Shown: piece after piece, positions 46,656 through 58,115 of the stretch | How positions within the stretch are numbered: position 1 is the stretch's first letter | Layout: each line of letters opens with the position of its first letter | Assembly (NCBI GenBank): GCA_021613375.1 | Contig: CM038725.1 | Span: 7,746,589 to 7,810,588, forward strand | Reading direction: 5' to 3' | From: Megaleporinus macrocephalus | Taxonomy: Eukaryota > Chordata > Actinopteri > Characiformes > Anostomidae | DNA: 64,000 nt | Made by a program: the position numbers and the translations under genes | The notes under the pieces: model-generated | Told to the model about the DNA's origin: nothing | The model's database searches: none | The model's input: only the letters and a program-made list of their open reading frames with translations

Positions 46656-47690
46656 CAGAGTTAGTTCTGGTTTGGGATAGTACAGAGACAGAGTTCTGGT
46701 TTGGGTTAGTACAGAGACAGAGTTAGTTCTGGTTTGGGTTAGTACAGAAACAGAGTTAGTTCTGGTTTGGGTTAGTACAGAGACAAATAGTTCTGGTTTG
46801 GGTTAGTACAGAAACAGAGTTAATTCTGGTTTAGGTTAGTACAGAGACAGAGTTAGTTCTGGGTTGTGTTAGTACAGAGACAGAGTTAGTTCTGGTTTGG
46901 GTTAGTACAGAGACAGAGTTAGTTCTGGTTTGGGTTAGTACAGAGACAGAGTTAATTCTGGTTTAGGTTAGTACAGAGACAGAGTTCTGGTTTGGGTTAG
47001 TACAGAGACAGAGTTAGTTCTGGTTTGGGTTAGTACAGAGACAAATAGTTCTGGTTTGGGTTAGTACAGAGACAGAGTTAGTTCTGGTTTGGGTTAGTAC
47101 AGAGACAGAGTTAGTTCTGGTTTGGGTTAGTACAGAGACAGAGTTAGTTCTGGGTTGTGTTAGTACAGAGACAGAGTTAGTTCTGGTTTGGGTTAGTACA
47201 GAGACAGAGTTAGTTCTGGTTTGTGTTAGTACAGAGACTGAGTTAGTTCTGGTTGGGATTAGTACAGAGACAGAGTTAGTTCTGGTTTGAGTTAGTATAG
47301 AGACAGAGTTAGTTCTGGTTTAGGTTAGTACAGAGACAGAGTTAGTTCTGGGTTGTGTTAGTACAGAGACAGAGTTAGTTCTGGTTGGGATTAGTACAGA
47401 GACAGAGTTAGTTCTGGTTTGAGTTAGTATAGAGACAGAGTTAGCTCTGGTTTGGGTTAGTACAGAGACAGAGTTAGTTCTGGTTTAGGTTAGTACAGAG
47501 ACAGAGTTAGTTCTGGTTTGGGTTAGTACAGAGACAGAGTTAGTTCTGGTTTGGGTTAGTACAGAAACAGAGTTAGTTCTGGTTTGGGTTAGTACAGAGA
47601 CAGAGTTAGTTCTGGGTTGGGTTAGTACAGAGACAGAGTTAGTTCTGGTTTGGGTTAGTACAGAGACAGAGTTAGTTCTGGTTGGTGCCA
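46656..47690. repeat. 33-bp minisatellite, about 31 units
   Basis: The unit is AGAGACAGAGTTAGTTCTGG followed by TTTGGGTTAGTAC. Because 33 is divisible by three, the minus strand stays open for part of it (47485-47832, repeated QTRTNSVSVLT); this is an artefact, not a gene. After the array the tail of repeat R (GGTTGGTGCCAGGTGA to GTGGGCGGTTATTACC) occurs twice more, at 47681-47765 and 47843-47935. Confidence 0.95.
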
Positions 47691-47935
47691 GGTGATGAGG
47701 AGGCCCTGACAGACGGACCCCCAACAGTATTTGGTGGGACAGGTGGGCGGTTATTACCTCAGAGAGAGAGAAAAAAAGAAAAACATAGGTAGTTCTGGTT
47801 TCGGTTAGTACATGGGGGTCGAGGTGTAGCATAGAGAGGAGAGCTGGTTGGTGCCAGGTGACGAGGAGGCCCTGACAGTTGGACCTCCAACAGTATTTGG
47901 CGGGACAGGTGGGCAGTTATTACCTTAGAGAGAGA
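47681..47935 (+). repeat. Two extra copies of the repeat R tail
   Basis: Each has GCCAGGTGA, GAGGCCCTGACAG, CCAACAGTATTTGG and GGGACAGGTGGGC, matching 46561-46640. Thus the tail of R is tripled with the minisatellite in between. Confidence 0.85.
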
Positions 47936-47943
47936 GAGACAGA

Positions 47944-48165
47944 GTCACGGGTTTGATTCTCTAAACTGATAGGATACAACTGAATTGAACCTTGAGCAAG
48001 ACACCTAATCCCTAACTGCTTCCCAGGTACTGTGTATAGGGCTGCCCACCACTCTGGGCAAGTGTGCTCATTGCCCCCTAGTGTGTGTGTTCACCAGTGT
48101 ATGTGGGTGTTGCACTGCACTAATGGGTTAAACTCCTCAAGTGACAAATAAACTGTAATAGGGTG
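47944..48165 (+). mobile_element. SINE-like repeat, best copy
   Basis: From CACGGGTTTGATTCT (which resembles a tRNA-type box B, GGTTTGATTCT) through CTTGAGCAAGACACCTAATC, GGGCTGCCCACCACTCTGGG and TGCACTAATGGGTTAAA. The order is that of a common fish SINE; box A is not visible, so the 5' end is missing or altered. Confidence 0.6.
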
Positions 48166-48289
48166 GTCGTTTGGTGGTCCTTTTGGTGGTGGTCCTGTGC
48201 AGTTATTTCCAGCAATATGGTACTGGTTAATGTCCATTTACTTCCTTTCCACATTTCCAAAGTTTCCAAAACTGGTCTTCAAGAAATGT

Positions 48290-48730
48290 TTAAAAGAGCT
48301 GTGTGAGACCTACTAGACCACCAAAACTGTCCCCATCAGATAAACCAAGCTTAAAGCTTTCCTCTTTAAGATGGAGAAAATCAAACTCCAGATCTGAGAA
48401 CATCCACATGTGGATCTCTCCATTCTTGCACTGTAAGAAGACACCTCAGAGCTCAGGGTCTGAAAGGATGTGTAGCTGTTCTAGCTGCCAGACAAGAAGA
48501 TTAGTAATTAGTAAAACAAAGAAGCTGCTGGTGGTCTCAGAAAAGCAGAGTAACCACCAGTCCAGACCTCAATATCACTGAATGTGTTTTTGATTATATG
48601 GACTGTCAGAAGTAAAAAATGCAAACAATGTCTGAGGCTGGTTTTTGGAAGGAGTGGAAAATAAAATCTCTATATTTCCTTGAAAAACTGACAGCAAGTC
48701 TCTGGAAAAGAAGGAAGCAGAGGTCTGCAC
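48290..48730 (+). pseudogene. Tc1-like transposase remnant (lineage 2), rearranged
   Basis: The N-terminal part reads RPTRPPKLSPSDKP; the C-terminal part at about 48566 reads DLNITECVFDYMDCQK, with the catalytic glutamate retained, then a stop. The catalytic middle is missing. It belongs with the fragments at 32.3 and 35.5 kb. Confidence 0.7.
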
Positions 48731-48802
48731 GGGACGGGTTTCATTAATCCTGCTTTCGCTAGAATTCGTCGCACTCTCGCCAGAAATCAGCAACATTTGT
48801 TC

Positions 48803-51800
48803 TGCTGAGGCTCACTCCTGCCCACAGTGTAGATGCTGAGGCTCACTCCTGCCCGCAGTGTAGATGTGGAGGCTCACTCCTGCCCACAGTGTAGATGCTG
48901 AGGCTCACTCCTGCCCGCAGTGTAGATGTGGAGGCTCACTCCTGCCCGCAGTGTAGATGCTGAGGCTCACTCCTGCCCGCAGTGTAGATGCGGAGGCTCA
49001 CTCCTGCCCGCAGTGTAGATGCGGAGGCTCACTCCTGCCCGAAAAGTGTACATGCTGAGGCTCACTCCTGCCTGCAGTGTAGATGATAAGGCTCACTCCT
49101 GCTCGAAAAGTGTACATGCTGAGGCTCACTCCTGCCCGCAGTGTAGATGCTTAGGCTCACTCCTGCCCGCAGTGTAGATGCTGAGGCTCACTCCTGCCCG
49201 CAGTGTAGATGCTGAGGCTCACTCCTGCCCGCAGTGTAGATGCTGAGGCTCACACTCCTGCCCGCAGGTGTAGGTGCTGAAGCTCATTCCTGCCCACAGT
49301 GTAGATGCTGAGGCTCACTCCTGCCCACAGTGTAGATGCTGATGCTCACTCCTGCCCACAGTGTAGATGCTAAGGCTCACTCCTGCCCACAGTGTAGATG
49401 CTGATGCTCACTCCTGCCCACAGTGTCGATGCTGAGGCTCACTCCTGCCAGCAGTGTAGATGTTGAGGCTCACTTCTGCCCACAGTGTAGATGCTGAGGC
49501 TCACTCCTGCCCACAGTGTAGATACTGAAGCTCACTCCTGCCAGCAGTGTAGATGCTAAGGCTCACTCCTTCCCGCAGTGTAGATGCTGTGGCTCACTTC
49601 TGCCCACAGTGTAGATGCTGAGGCTCACTCCTGCCCGCAGTGTAGGTGCTGAGGCTCATTCCTGCCCACGGTGTAGATGCTGAGGCTCACTCCTGCCCAC
49701 AGTGTAGATGCTGAGGCTCACTCCTGCCCACAGTGTAGATGCTGAGGCTCACTCCTACCAGCAGTGTAGATGCTAAGGCTCACTCCTTCCCGCAGTGTAG
49801 ATGCTGAGGCTCACGCCTGCCCACGGTGTAGATGCTGATGCTCACTCCTGCCCACAGTGTAGATGCTGAGGCTCACTCCTGCCCGCAGTGTAGATGCTGA
49901 GGCTCACTCCTGCCCACAGTGTAGATGCTGATGCTCACTCCTGCCCACAGTGTAGATGCTGAGGCTCACTCCTGCCCGCAGTGTAGATGTGGAGGCTCAC
50001 TCCTGCCCGCAGTGTAGATGCTGAGGCTCACTCCTGCCCGCAGTGTAGATGCTAAGGCTCACTCCTTCCCGCAGTGTAGATGCTGTGGCTCACTTCTGCC
50101 CACAGTGTAGATGCTGAGGCTCACACTCCTGCCCGCAGTGTAGATGCTGAGGCTCACTCCTGCCCGCAGTGTAGGTGCTGAAGCTCATTCCTGCCCACAG
50201 TGTAGATGCTGAGGCTCACTCCTGCCCACAGTGTAGATGCTGAGGCTCACTCCTGCCCACAGTGTAGATGCTGAGGCTCACTCCTACCAGCAGTGTAGAT
50301 GCTAAGGCTCACTCCTTCCCGCAGTGTAGATGCTGAGGCTCACGCCTGCCCACGGTGTAGATGCTGATGCTCACTCCTGCCCACAGTGTAGATGCTGAGG
50401 CTCACTCCTGCCCACAGTGTAGATGCTAAGGCTCTCTCCTGCCCGCAGTGTCGATGCTGAGGCTCACTCCTGTCCACAGTGTAGATGCTGAGGCTCACTC
50501 CTGCCCACAGTGTAGATGCTGAGGCTCACTCCTGCCAGCAGTGTAGATGTTGAGGCTCACTTCTGCCCACAGTGTAGATGCTGAGGCTCACTCCTGCCCA
50601 CAGTGTAGATACTGAAGCTCACTCCTGCCAGCAGTGTAGATGCTAAGGCTCACTCCTTCCCGCAGTGTAGATGCTGTGGCTCACTTCTGCCCACAGTGTA
50701 GATGCTGAGGCTCACTCCTGCCCGCAGTGTAGGTGCTGAGGCTCATTCCTGCCCACAGTGTAGATGCTGAGGCTCACTCCTGCCCACAGTGTAGATGCTG
50801 AGGCTCACTCCTGCCCACAGTGTAGATGCTGAGGCTCACTCCTACCAGCAGTGTAGATGCTAAGGCTCACTCCTTCCCGCAGTGTAGATGCTGAGGCTCA
50901 CGCCTGCCCACGGTGTAGATGCTGATGCTCACTCCTGCCCACAGTGTAGATGTTGAGGCTCACTCCTGCCCGCAGTGTAGATGCTGAGGCTCACTCCTGC
51001 CCACAGTGTAGATGCTGATGCTCACTCCTGCCCACAGTGTAGATGCTGAGGCTCACTCCTGCCCGCAGTGTAGATGTGGAGGCTCACTCCTGCCCGCAGT
51101 GTAGATGCTGAGGCTCACTCCTGCCCGCAGTGTAGATGCTAAGGCTCACTCCTTCCCGCAGTGTAGATGCTGTGGCTCACTTCTGCCCACAGTGTAGATG
51201 CTGAGGCTCACACTCCTGCCCGCAGTGTAGATGCTGAGGCTCACTCCTGCCCGCAGTGTAGGTGCTGAAGCTCATTCCTGCCCACAGTGTAGATGCTGAG
51301 GCTCACTCCTGCCCACAGTGTAGATGCTGAGGCTCACTCCTGCCCACAGTGTAGATGCTGAGGCTCACTCCTACCAGCAGTGTAGATGCTAAGGCTCACT
51401 CCTTCCCGCAGTGTAGATGCTGAGGCTCACGCCTGCCCACGGTGTAGATGCTGATGCTCACTCCTGCCCACAGTGTAGATGCTGAGGCTCACTCCTGCCC
51501 ACAGTGTAGATGCTAAGGCTCTCTCCTGCCCGCAGTGTCGATGCTGAGGCTCACTCCTGCCCACAGTGTAGATGCTGAGGCTCACTCCTGCCCACAGTGT
51601 AGATGCTGAGGCTCACTTCTGCCCACAGTGTAGATGCTGAGGCTCACTCCTTCCCACAGTATAGATACTGAAGCTCACTCCTTCCCGCAGTGTAGATGCT
51701 GAGGCTCACTCCTGCCAGCAGTGTAGATGCTAAGGCTCACTCCTTCCCGCAGTGTAGATACTGAAGCTCACTCCTGCCAGCAGTGTAGATGTGGAGGCTC

Positions 51801-51862
51801 ACTCCTACCAGCAGTGTAGATGTGGAGACTCACTCCTGCCAGCAGTGTAGATGCTGAAGCTC
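48803..51862. repeat. 31-bp minisatellite, about 98 units (3.1 kb)
   Basis: The unit is TGCCCGCAGTGTAGATGCTG followed by AGGCTCACTCC. Common variants are GCCCGC/GCCCAC, GCCAGC, GATGTGGAGG and CTGATGCTC. A 1,087-bp block (35 units plus 2 bp) is present twice, at about 49436-50522 and 50523-51609, shown by rare marks such as TCACACTCCT (50121, 51208) and GCTCTCTCCT (50431, 51518). Confidence 0.97.
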
Positions 51863-52008
51863 TAAGTAGGATAATGTGCTACGTCTGAGCTGTGCCATCT
51901 TGTGCTTGGTGGTTTGCTGGTTGAGAGTCTGTTATGGATTTGCTCCTGGTGTGGTCATCCTGTGTTTTGACCTCTACCTGTCTGGACTCTGATTATTGGG
52001 CTGGCCTA

Positions 52009-52150
52009 ATAAGATAAGATAAGATAAGATAAGATAAAATAGCCTTTTCTTATCCCACATGGGGAAATTTGCATAATCACAGCAGAAGAAGAATAGCAGC
52101 AGAACACATACAGGAGGTAGACTAAAGTGCAAGTTATTCAGAATACAGAA
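52009..52150 (-). mobile_element. LINE 3' end with ATAAG repeat tail
   Basis: A GATAA/AAGAT run followed by AGCCTTTTCTTATCCCACAT and GGGGAAATTTGCATAATCAC, the familiar minus-strand start of a fish LINE 3' region. Only the end remains. Confidence 0.6.
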
Positions 52151-52929
52151 AGATTACATTATTATATTAAATTATTTATCTATTTATTTATTTATTATAA
52201 AGCCACCAAATGCATGCAGTCTGCTTCAGCCCCAACATTACAAGGTTCCTATCTACTACTCAATGGGAAAAGACCTTAAAAACAAAACATGGTATCTAAT
52301 CTAACCAAATCATGACTAACCAAATCTGACAACAACTATATTTTCTGAAAATGAAGGTTTATTCTGTCTGCTGTATGCATATTCCCATAACTAGGGAACT
52401 AGGAGGGGTGAGTGCCTCTACCAACAAAGCGATTTCCACTTTGTATTGATGTGTACAATCACCTAGATGAGCATCACAAGCTAATTCTATTAGTCTCCTC
52501 ATCTGACACTGTACTGTATCTGCTTTATTTCCCAGAATTCAGCACATGGACACCACATGAATCTCACAGTCACTGTACTCAAACTACATGACATGATTCA
52601 TTTGCTGCTTGTTTTTGTTTTTGACCAGGGTCACACCCAGCGCAGTCTTTCCCCGGGAGAGATCGGACAAAGCATGCTTGATAATAACTCTGCTCCAAAC
52701 CGACCACAGCAGCACCATCATCCAGCACTCTCAGAACATTGTTCCAAAACCTCTCTGCTCTGTTTGTTATTGTTTTGGTTGCTCACAACTTGCTCCCTAA
52801 GAGTTTTCTCTCATCGGCTACTGCACTTCGCCACTGAGTGCTTCTTGTAGAAATGCTTATGCTATAAAGATTCATCTGTGACAATTTCAAACATGCTTGA
52901 GAGTTGTTAGTGATAGATTAGATAGACTG
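52151..52929. other. Noncoding stretch, possible outer part of a Tc1 element
   Basis: The stretch lies just upstream of the Tc1 remnant and may hold its decayed 5' part. Overlapping plus-strand frames at 52557-52850 show no domain. Confidence 0.35.
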
Positions 52930-54105
52930 ACTGATGTGAACTAGTCACTCTCCACAAGAGTCAATCATGTGGCGATGCTATAAAAAAACTTTTGTCTATG
53001 CAGCTCTGGAATAACATCTTATGTATGGATAAGACAAAGATCAAGCTAATCTGTAATGACTGGAACAGAAAAATATGGAAAAATGAAAAGCCCCTCATGA
53101 TCTTCTCATCTGCCAATCATGGTGGAGGTAGTGTTAGATGTGGGCTAAGTTAGAGTTACTAATGGAACTGGTTGCTTTGTATTTATTGATGATATTTTAT
53201 CGTCTGCTGACAAAAAAGTAGCAGAATCGATTAGGAAGTGTATGGAACTATACTATCTGCTTAGATTCAGCCAATTGCTTCAAAATTACAGAGCGGCAAT
53301 GAACAACTCAAGAGTTTTTAAGGCCTAGAAATAGAGTCATTCACCTGATCTCGATCCCATTGAGCAACAAACAGGAACTGAAGATATCTGCAGTAAAGTC
53401 CTGGTAGGGCATCACCAGGGAAGAAACCCACAATCTGGTGATGTCTATGTTTAAGGCAGCTGAAAAAAGGAAACAATACTTTAATATCGAAGGGGCAACC
53501 CAAGATCATGGATCATCACAAAAAGCAAGATCCAATACCAAGAGATACAAAAAGAATTCATGAGCAATGGTGCAAACAAGCAAAGAGGCTAAGGTCATAC
53601 ACTGAAAAACTGATGGACGAACAAATCCAAATAGGAAAAAAAGCCAGAAGATGAAAAAACAAGTCATGAACCAAAAGACAGGTAGGACCACTCAGTATGC
53701 TTGAATAAACAGAGGCAATACTGTGCAACGAGACATACAAGCAGGTATATATACAGGCTGAGATAATGAACTTCAGGTGTGCGGAGTTGAGAAGCTTCTG
53801 TGATTGGCCATGGGTGAACATGTGATGGTGGTCTGTTGGTGAGGGGTTCTTTGGGAAATTGAGTCCAACTGAGACAGAGAATGAGTCTGAAAGCATGACA
53901 CTATGGGTTTCAGACTTCAGGCAGTCATGGACTGCAAAATATTTACACAAAGTATTAAAAATGAACATTTATTTTAAGATTAAGCTAATTTGTCTAATCA
54001 CTTTTGAACCCCTCAATGGAGGTGGGGTGGGTGCTATGTATGAAAAGGGTATGTATAAACTGTTTGCCTAATTTTAGATGTAAATACCCTCAAATTAAAA
54101 TGTTT
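52930..54105 (+). pseudogene. Tc1-like transposase remnant (lineage 3), split by an insertion
   Basis: From about 53021 the plus strand gives DKTKIKLICND and then NHGGGSV, matching the first catalytic aspartate region and the following motif of Tc1 transposases. The C-terminal part is full of stops. The 3' end continues at 53901 (TTCAGACTTCAGGCAGTCAT) and finishes in ATGTAAATACCCTCAAATTA, the subterminal sequence typical of this element. A 451-bp element interrupts it at 53450-53900. Confidence 0.8.
53450..53900 (-). mobile_element. LTR-like insertion in the Tc1 remnant
   Basis: Flanked by CTATG on both sides (53445-53449 and 53901-53905), a 5-bp target duplication. On the minus strand it starts TGTCATGCTTTCAGACTC, like the TGTCACG start of repeat D. 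A solo LTR would explain the size, the duplication and the lack of coding sequence. If TG...CA ends are required, the left boundary shifts by two bases and the duplication shortens to three, so the class is uncertain. Confidence 0.6.
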
Positions 54106-54239
54106 TGTGTGGGTCATATAGAGTTTGGTTTGATTTTAGAATTAGAATTCAGAAGTGTTTGTGGAATTTGACCTCCATATTTAACCAATCTGTGCAGTGA
54201 AACATGCACATATACACACAAACTAGTGAACAAGTATAT
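54106..54239. other. Short noncoding spacer
   Basis: AT-rich spacer between the Tc1 end and the next minisatellite; nothing recognisable. Confidence 0.4.
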
Positions 54240-54733
54240 TTGACTCTATTATACTGTGGTCTATTATATATATGTAGTATATTGGACTCTATTATACTGT
54301 GGTATATTATATATATGTAGTATATTGGACTCTATTATACTGTGGTATATTATATATATGTAGTATATTGGACTCTATTATACTGTGGTATATTATATAT
54401 ATGTGGTATATTGGACTCTATTATACTGTGGTATATTATATATATGTGGTATATTGGACTCTATTATACTGTAGTATATTATATATATGTGGTATATTGG
54501 ACTCTATTATACTGTGGTATATTATATATATGTGGTATATTGGACTCTATTATACTGTGGTATATTATATATATGTAGTATATTGGACTCTATTATACTG
54601 TGGTATATTATATATATGTGGTATATTGGACTCTATTATACTGTGGTATATTATATATATGTAGTATATTGGACTCTATTATACTGTGGTATATTATATA
54701 TATGTGGTATATTGGACTCTATTATACTGTGGT
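54240..54733. repeat. 43-bp minisatellite, about 11 units
   Basis: The unit is TGGTATATTATATATATGTA, GTATATTGGACTCTATTATA and CTG. Units differ mainly by GTAGTATA/GTGGTATA. As 43 leaves a remainder of one on division by three, every frame cycles through all three registers and stays open, giving three overlapping pseudo-ORFs rich in Tyr and Ile. None is a gene. Confidence 0.97.
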
Positions 54734-55207
54734 AGAGACCTAAAATAACAACAACTTTACTGAAATCCAAATAGTTAAGGCCTGACTATAGATATTTGCT
54801 TATATTTGCAACCGTTAGTTGCGTTATGTACATTTTCACAGTGAGAGAAAGTAAGTTGCCAGAATACGTCAACATACTAACCATGTTTCTGATATTAAGA
54901 CTGTGATTATGATGCTACATGTGCTTCAGACACTGTAAAATAGATGTTTCTACAAGTTACTGGTGAACTTGAAGGGGAACTTTAAGTGTTTTGATGTGAA
55001 ATGCTGTATTTTCGAGAAACTTGCCAAGTTATTTATGATGGTGGTGATTGGAACCAGACGAGTTTAATGCCTCTGTAAGCTCCCTCACTTAGAATATGCG
55101 GCCCTGTTTTATGATAGCTTGGAGATTAGACTCTGGTACAAAACATATGGGTACATGCAGGAGGTTTAAAGCCAAATAGTCCCAAAGAAAAACATTTTAC
55201 ACAATAT
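54734..55207. other. Noncoding stretch without recognised features
   Basis: Nothing recognisable. Confidence 0.4.
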
Positions 55208-55345
55208 ACACTACTGTGTAAGAGTCCGATGTTTAAAAGGCTTTTTTTAAGCAATAAGTGTATTTCCTTTAGTAAGAGCACCAGTTATCTTTAAAATAAA
55301 CTTTAAAGAACAAAGTTTAGTTCCAGATTTCTCCCGGACGCGCAT
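55208..55345 (+). mobile_element. MITE family A, copy 6, left half
   Basis: Begins ACACTACTGTGTAAGAGTCC (Tc1/mariner-type end) and stops at CAGATTTCTCCCGGACGC. The matching right half resumes at 56325, so an insertion has split the copy. Confidence 0.8.
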
Positions 55346-55985
55346 TTACATTACATTTACATATACAACATTTAGCAGCCGCTCTTCTACCCAAGGGGCT
55401 CATTCTCATATTAACCCTTTATACCTATACAAGTAACCAATGAAGCATCTGTACACCAAAACAGTCATGTTTTACCACCAAAACCCCCAACGCAACTGTA
55501 CTCATCTAGCTATTTTGGCTCAGTCTGAGTATGTGTCTCTAACTAGAACAAACAGGTTTAAGCCCAAACTACCCTTAAGCTTAAACACTGCTAGAAACAA
55601 GAGCTAGTGCTGATACCTTTAAAGTAGACAACAAAATACAATGATAAATACAGAACAAGTGTAATACCCAGTAATACCTAACAAGAAATACTCATAGAGA
55701 AGAGAATAAGATACAGGGCTACACACAGCATCAGTGCAATACCCGGTAATACCCAGCCAGTGTTCATACCTAGAAGATAAAAGAGTTAATCACAGCTGCA
55801 TAAGTGCAATACAATTCATAAGCACAATAATACAGTAGATGAGTGCTCATAAGTGTTCTTCAAAGAGACGATGATCTTCAGTCTGCGTTTGAAGACCGTG
55901 ACAAGGTCTGCTGTTCGAACAGCCAATGGAATTTTATTCTACCATCTGAGTGCTAGGACAGAGTGAAGAGATTGAAAAGAGCAGG
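55346..55985 (-). mobile_element. LINE 3' end, inverted arm
   Basis: Minus-strand counterpart of 29.1-29.6 kb. The ORF2 C-terminus is at about 55960-55865 (IPLAVRTADLVTVFKRRLK), then the 3' region to the AAATGTAAATG-type tail at the left border. It includes an 88-bp block (55438-55525) that occurs inverted at 59.99-60.075 kb. Confidence 0.75.
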
Positions 55986-56059
55986 GTGAATAAATTGATT
56001 AAATTCCATAAACTCCTTAAATTCCTTCACCATCCATCTTGATTAAAGCTGTGATTGAC

Positions 56060-56300
56060 TCTTATCTTCTAGGTATGAACGCTGGCTGGGTATTACTGGG
56101 TGTTGCATTTATACTGTATCTAACCCTGTCTTTTCTCTAGGTATCAGCACTGGCCCTTGTTTCTGGCAGTGTTTGAGCTCAAGAGGAGTTTGGACTTGAA
56201 CCTGTTTGTACTAGCTAGAGATACATACTCTGACCAACACATATCACTTTGGTGAGTCCGGCTGGATAAGAGCATCTGCTAAATGCTGTAAATGTAAATG
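56060..56300 (+). mobile_element. LINE 3' end, direct arm
   Basis: Plus-strand copy of the same 3' region, from AGGTATGAACGCTGGCTGGG to GCTGTAAATGTAAATGAC. It faces the minus-strand arm head to head across about 75 bp. Confidence 0.75.
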
Positions 56301-56321
56301 ACTTAGCTTCATGAAGTACTG

Positions 56322-56515
56322 ACGCCCCAGACATTGTATGAATGTATTCAGTTCCTTCAGCAGTAATCTTGATTTAGCTTAATGAAGTACTGAGCAGTCA
56401 AAGCAGGTATTAGATGAGAACTGTAAATAATACTGGGTTGTTTAGGAGAAGCTTGGAAAGGGTTAAATAAACACACTGACGTATGGAAAAGCATTACTTA
56501 CTCTATTAATATTAA
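56322..56515 (+). mobile_element. MITE family A, copy 6, right half
   Basis: Resumes at GACGCCCCAGACATTGTATG and continues to ACTTACTCTATTAAT. GACGC occurs on both sides of the inserted LINE pair. Just before it lies CTTAGCTTCATGAAGTACTG, a second, misplaced copy of a piece that belongs ~50 bp further inside the MITE. Confidence 0.8.
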
Positions 56516-57319
56516 CATCTGCTCACTCACTGTGCGCCTGAAGACAAATTTCCTTTGAGTAATTTAACGCGAGCCCCCCTTCCCGCCGGCCCACTACAGT
56601 TTTCGCACGTTGTAGAATTGTCATCAGGGTATGGAACATTGCAGTGATGTCATGAAGTTTTAAATGGACCCTTCAGTGTAACATTTTCGCAGCGTTCTCA
56701 CACAGTTCTCTCCAACGCACACCCTCCAGCTCACGCCCTCATCGTCACACTCGATCTGTTGACTCTGGACCCGATCCACGCAGAAGCTCTTCGCATGCCG
56801 TGTTTCAAAAGCAGCAAAGCGGATCATAATTTTTGGCCCGGCTCCCGCGGGACTTTGAGCAGAACCCGAGCCCTCATTGAGAAACTCAGTAAGGGGACAC
56901 GCCGAGGGCCTTTTTCCGAGGGGGCTCTGGCGCCAGAGCCTGCAGGAACTTCACTGGCATGATGGATGGAGCTCATTGCCAAGGAGTTGGACGACAGAAA
57001 ACACCATAATGGCTAATCCTCTTGAAACAATGGAGAAACTGGATTGACTTTCACAGCAGATTCATGCGGGCTGTTAGAATAATGATGGCGACCCCTCACT
57101 AGGAATTGCTGCAGTACACATTTCTTAGGGCCAGCGTGAATGATGTGTTTTTAGATGGAAACCACAGGACGAGAGATTTGGCCGTCTTGATGTGCAGTTT
57201 GAATTTGATTGCATTTGTTCATTCCCTGTTTCTTTCACATAGTGGGAAGATGAATAGACAGGGAAATGTATGAATATCTCAAACTCAGATTGGTTCTAAT
57301 AATAAAATAAAATTTAAAG
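56516..57319. other. Single-copy stretch; possible conserved element at 56520-57000
   Basis: GC-richer and nonrepetitive. A 67-codon frame at 56759-56962 has no recognisable domain. Could be regulatory; untested. Confidence 0.25.
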
Positions 57320-57652
57320 CTACTATTTTCTTAGAATTAGCCTCCTGCGACATTATTTTATTATTTTTGTAGACATAGTTTTGGCAAAAAATATTTTTTT
57401 TAATGAGTTATAGCAGCTGTTTTCTTTTTCACCTTTATTATATGTTATAAAGCCATTTTTTATTAATAATTTCTTTATTTTTATTAATAAAAGCTCATTG
57501 GAAGAGATTGCAGCTAAGATATACTTTAATATGCATATAAAAGTTGTTGTTTTAAACATTATCAATGAATACATATCGTCGCTGTCCAAAGAAAAACATG
57601 AATCTCAATTTTACCACGTAATCTCTAAATACCATGTAATGTAACTGTAACA
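57320..57652. repeat. Dispersed repeat G, copy 2
   Basis: Matches 36378-36709 (TTATAGCAGCTGTTTTCTTT, CATATCGTCGCTGTCCAAAG) and likewise precedes a reverse-oriented MITE family A. Confidence 0.75.
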
Positions 57653-58115
57653 GTAACTCTGAACACAGTACTGTACAAAGGTTTTCTATTTAAAAAGCTA
57701 TTTTTTCCATACAGGAAGCTTTTATTTACTCAGTAAAACACTTTATTATTTAAATATTAAACAGTATTAACACAGTAGTAGTGCTTTTACATACATCAGT
57801 GTGTTTGTTTAACCCTTTCCAAGCTTCTCCTTGTGGAAACAACCCAGTATTATTATCAGTTCTCATCTAATACCTGCTTTGACTGCTCAGTACTTCATTA
57901 AGCTAAATCAAGATTACTGCTGAAGGAACTGAACACATTCATACAATGTCTGGGGTGTCCAGGAGAAATCTGGAACCTAACTTTGTTCTTCAAACTGGAG
58001 CTCAAGATATGATCTACTTCTTTCACAATAAGATATTTGTGTTACTTTGTATTGTATTTATGATTATTTACATCTGTTCTAATCATATTTGGTGTTCTTA
58101 TTAGTGAACATACAC
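57653..58115 (-). mobile_element. MITE family A, copy 7
   Basis: Begins ACAGTACTGTACAAAGGT and matches 36710-37148 over nearly its whole length. The far end is degraded. Confidence 0.8.

Noticed and set aside
47485..47832. Minus-strand frame with repeated QTRTNSVSVLT
   Set aside because: Product of a 33-bp minisatellite whose length is a multiple of three; it crosses into repeat R.
54299..54735. Three overlapping long frames rich in Tyr, Ile and Leu
   Set aside because: They come from a 43-bp TA-rich minisatellite that happens to lack stops in all forward frames. No start context, no domain, no conservation expected.
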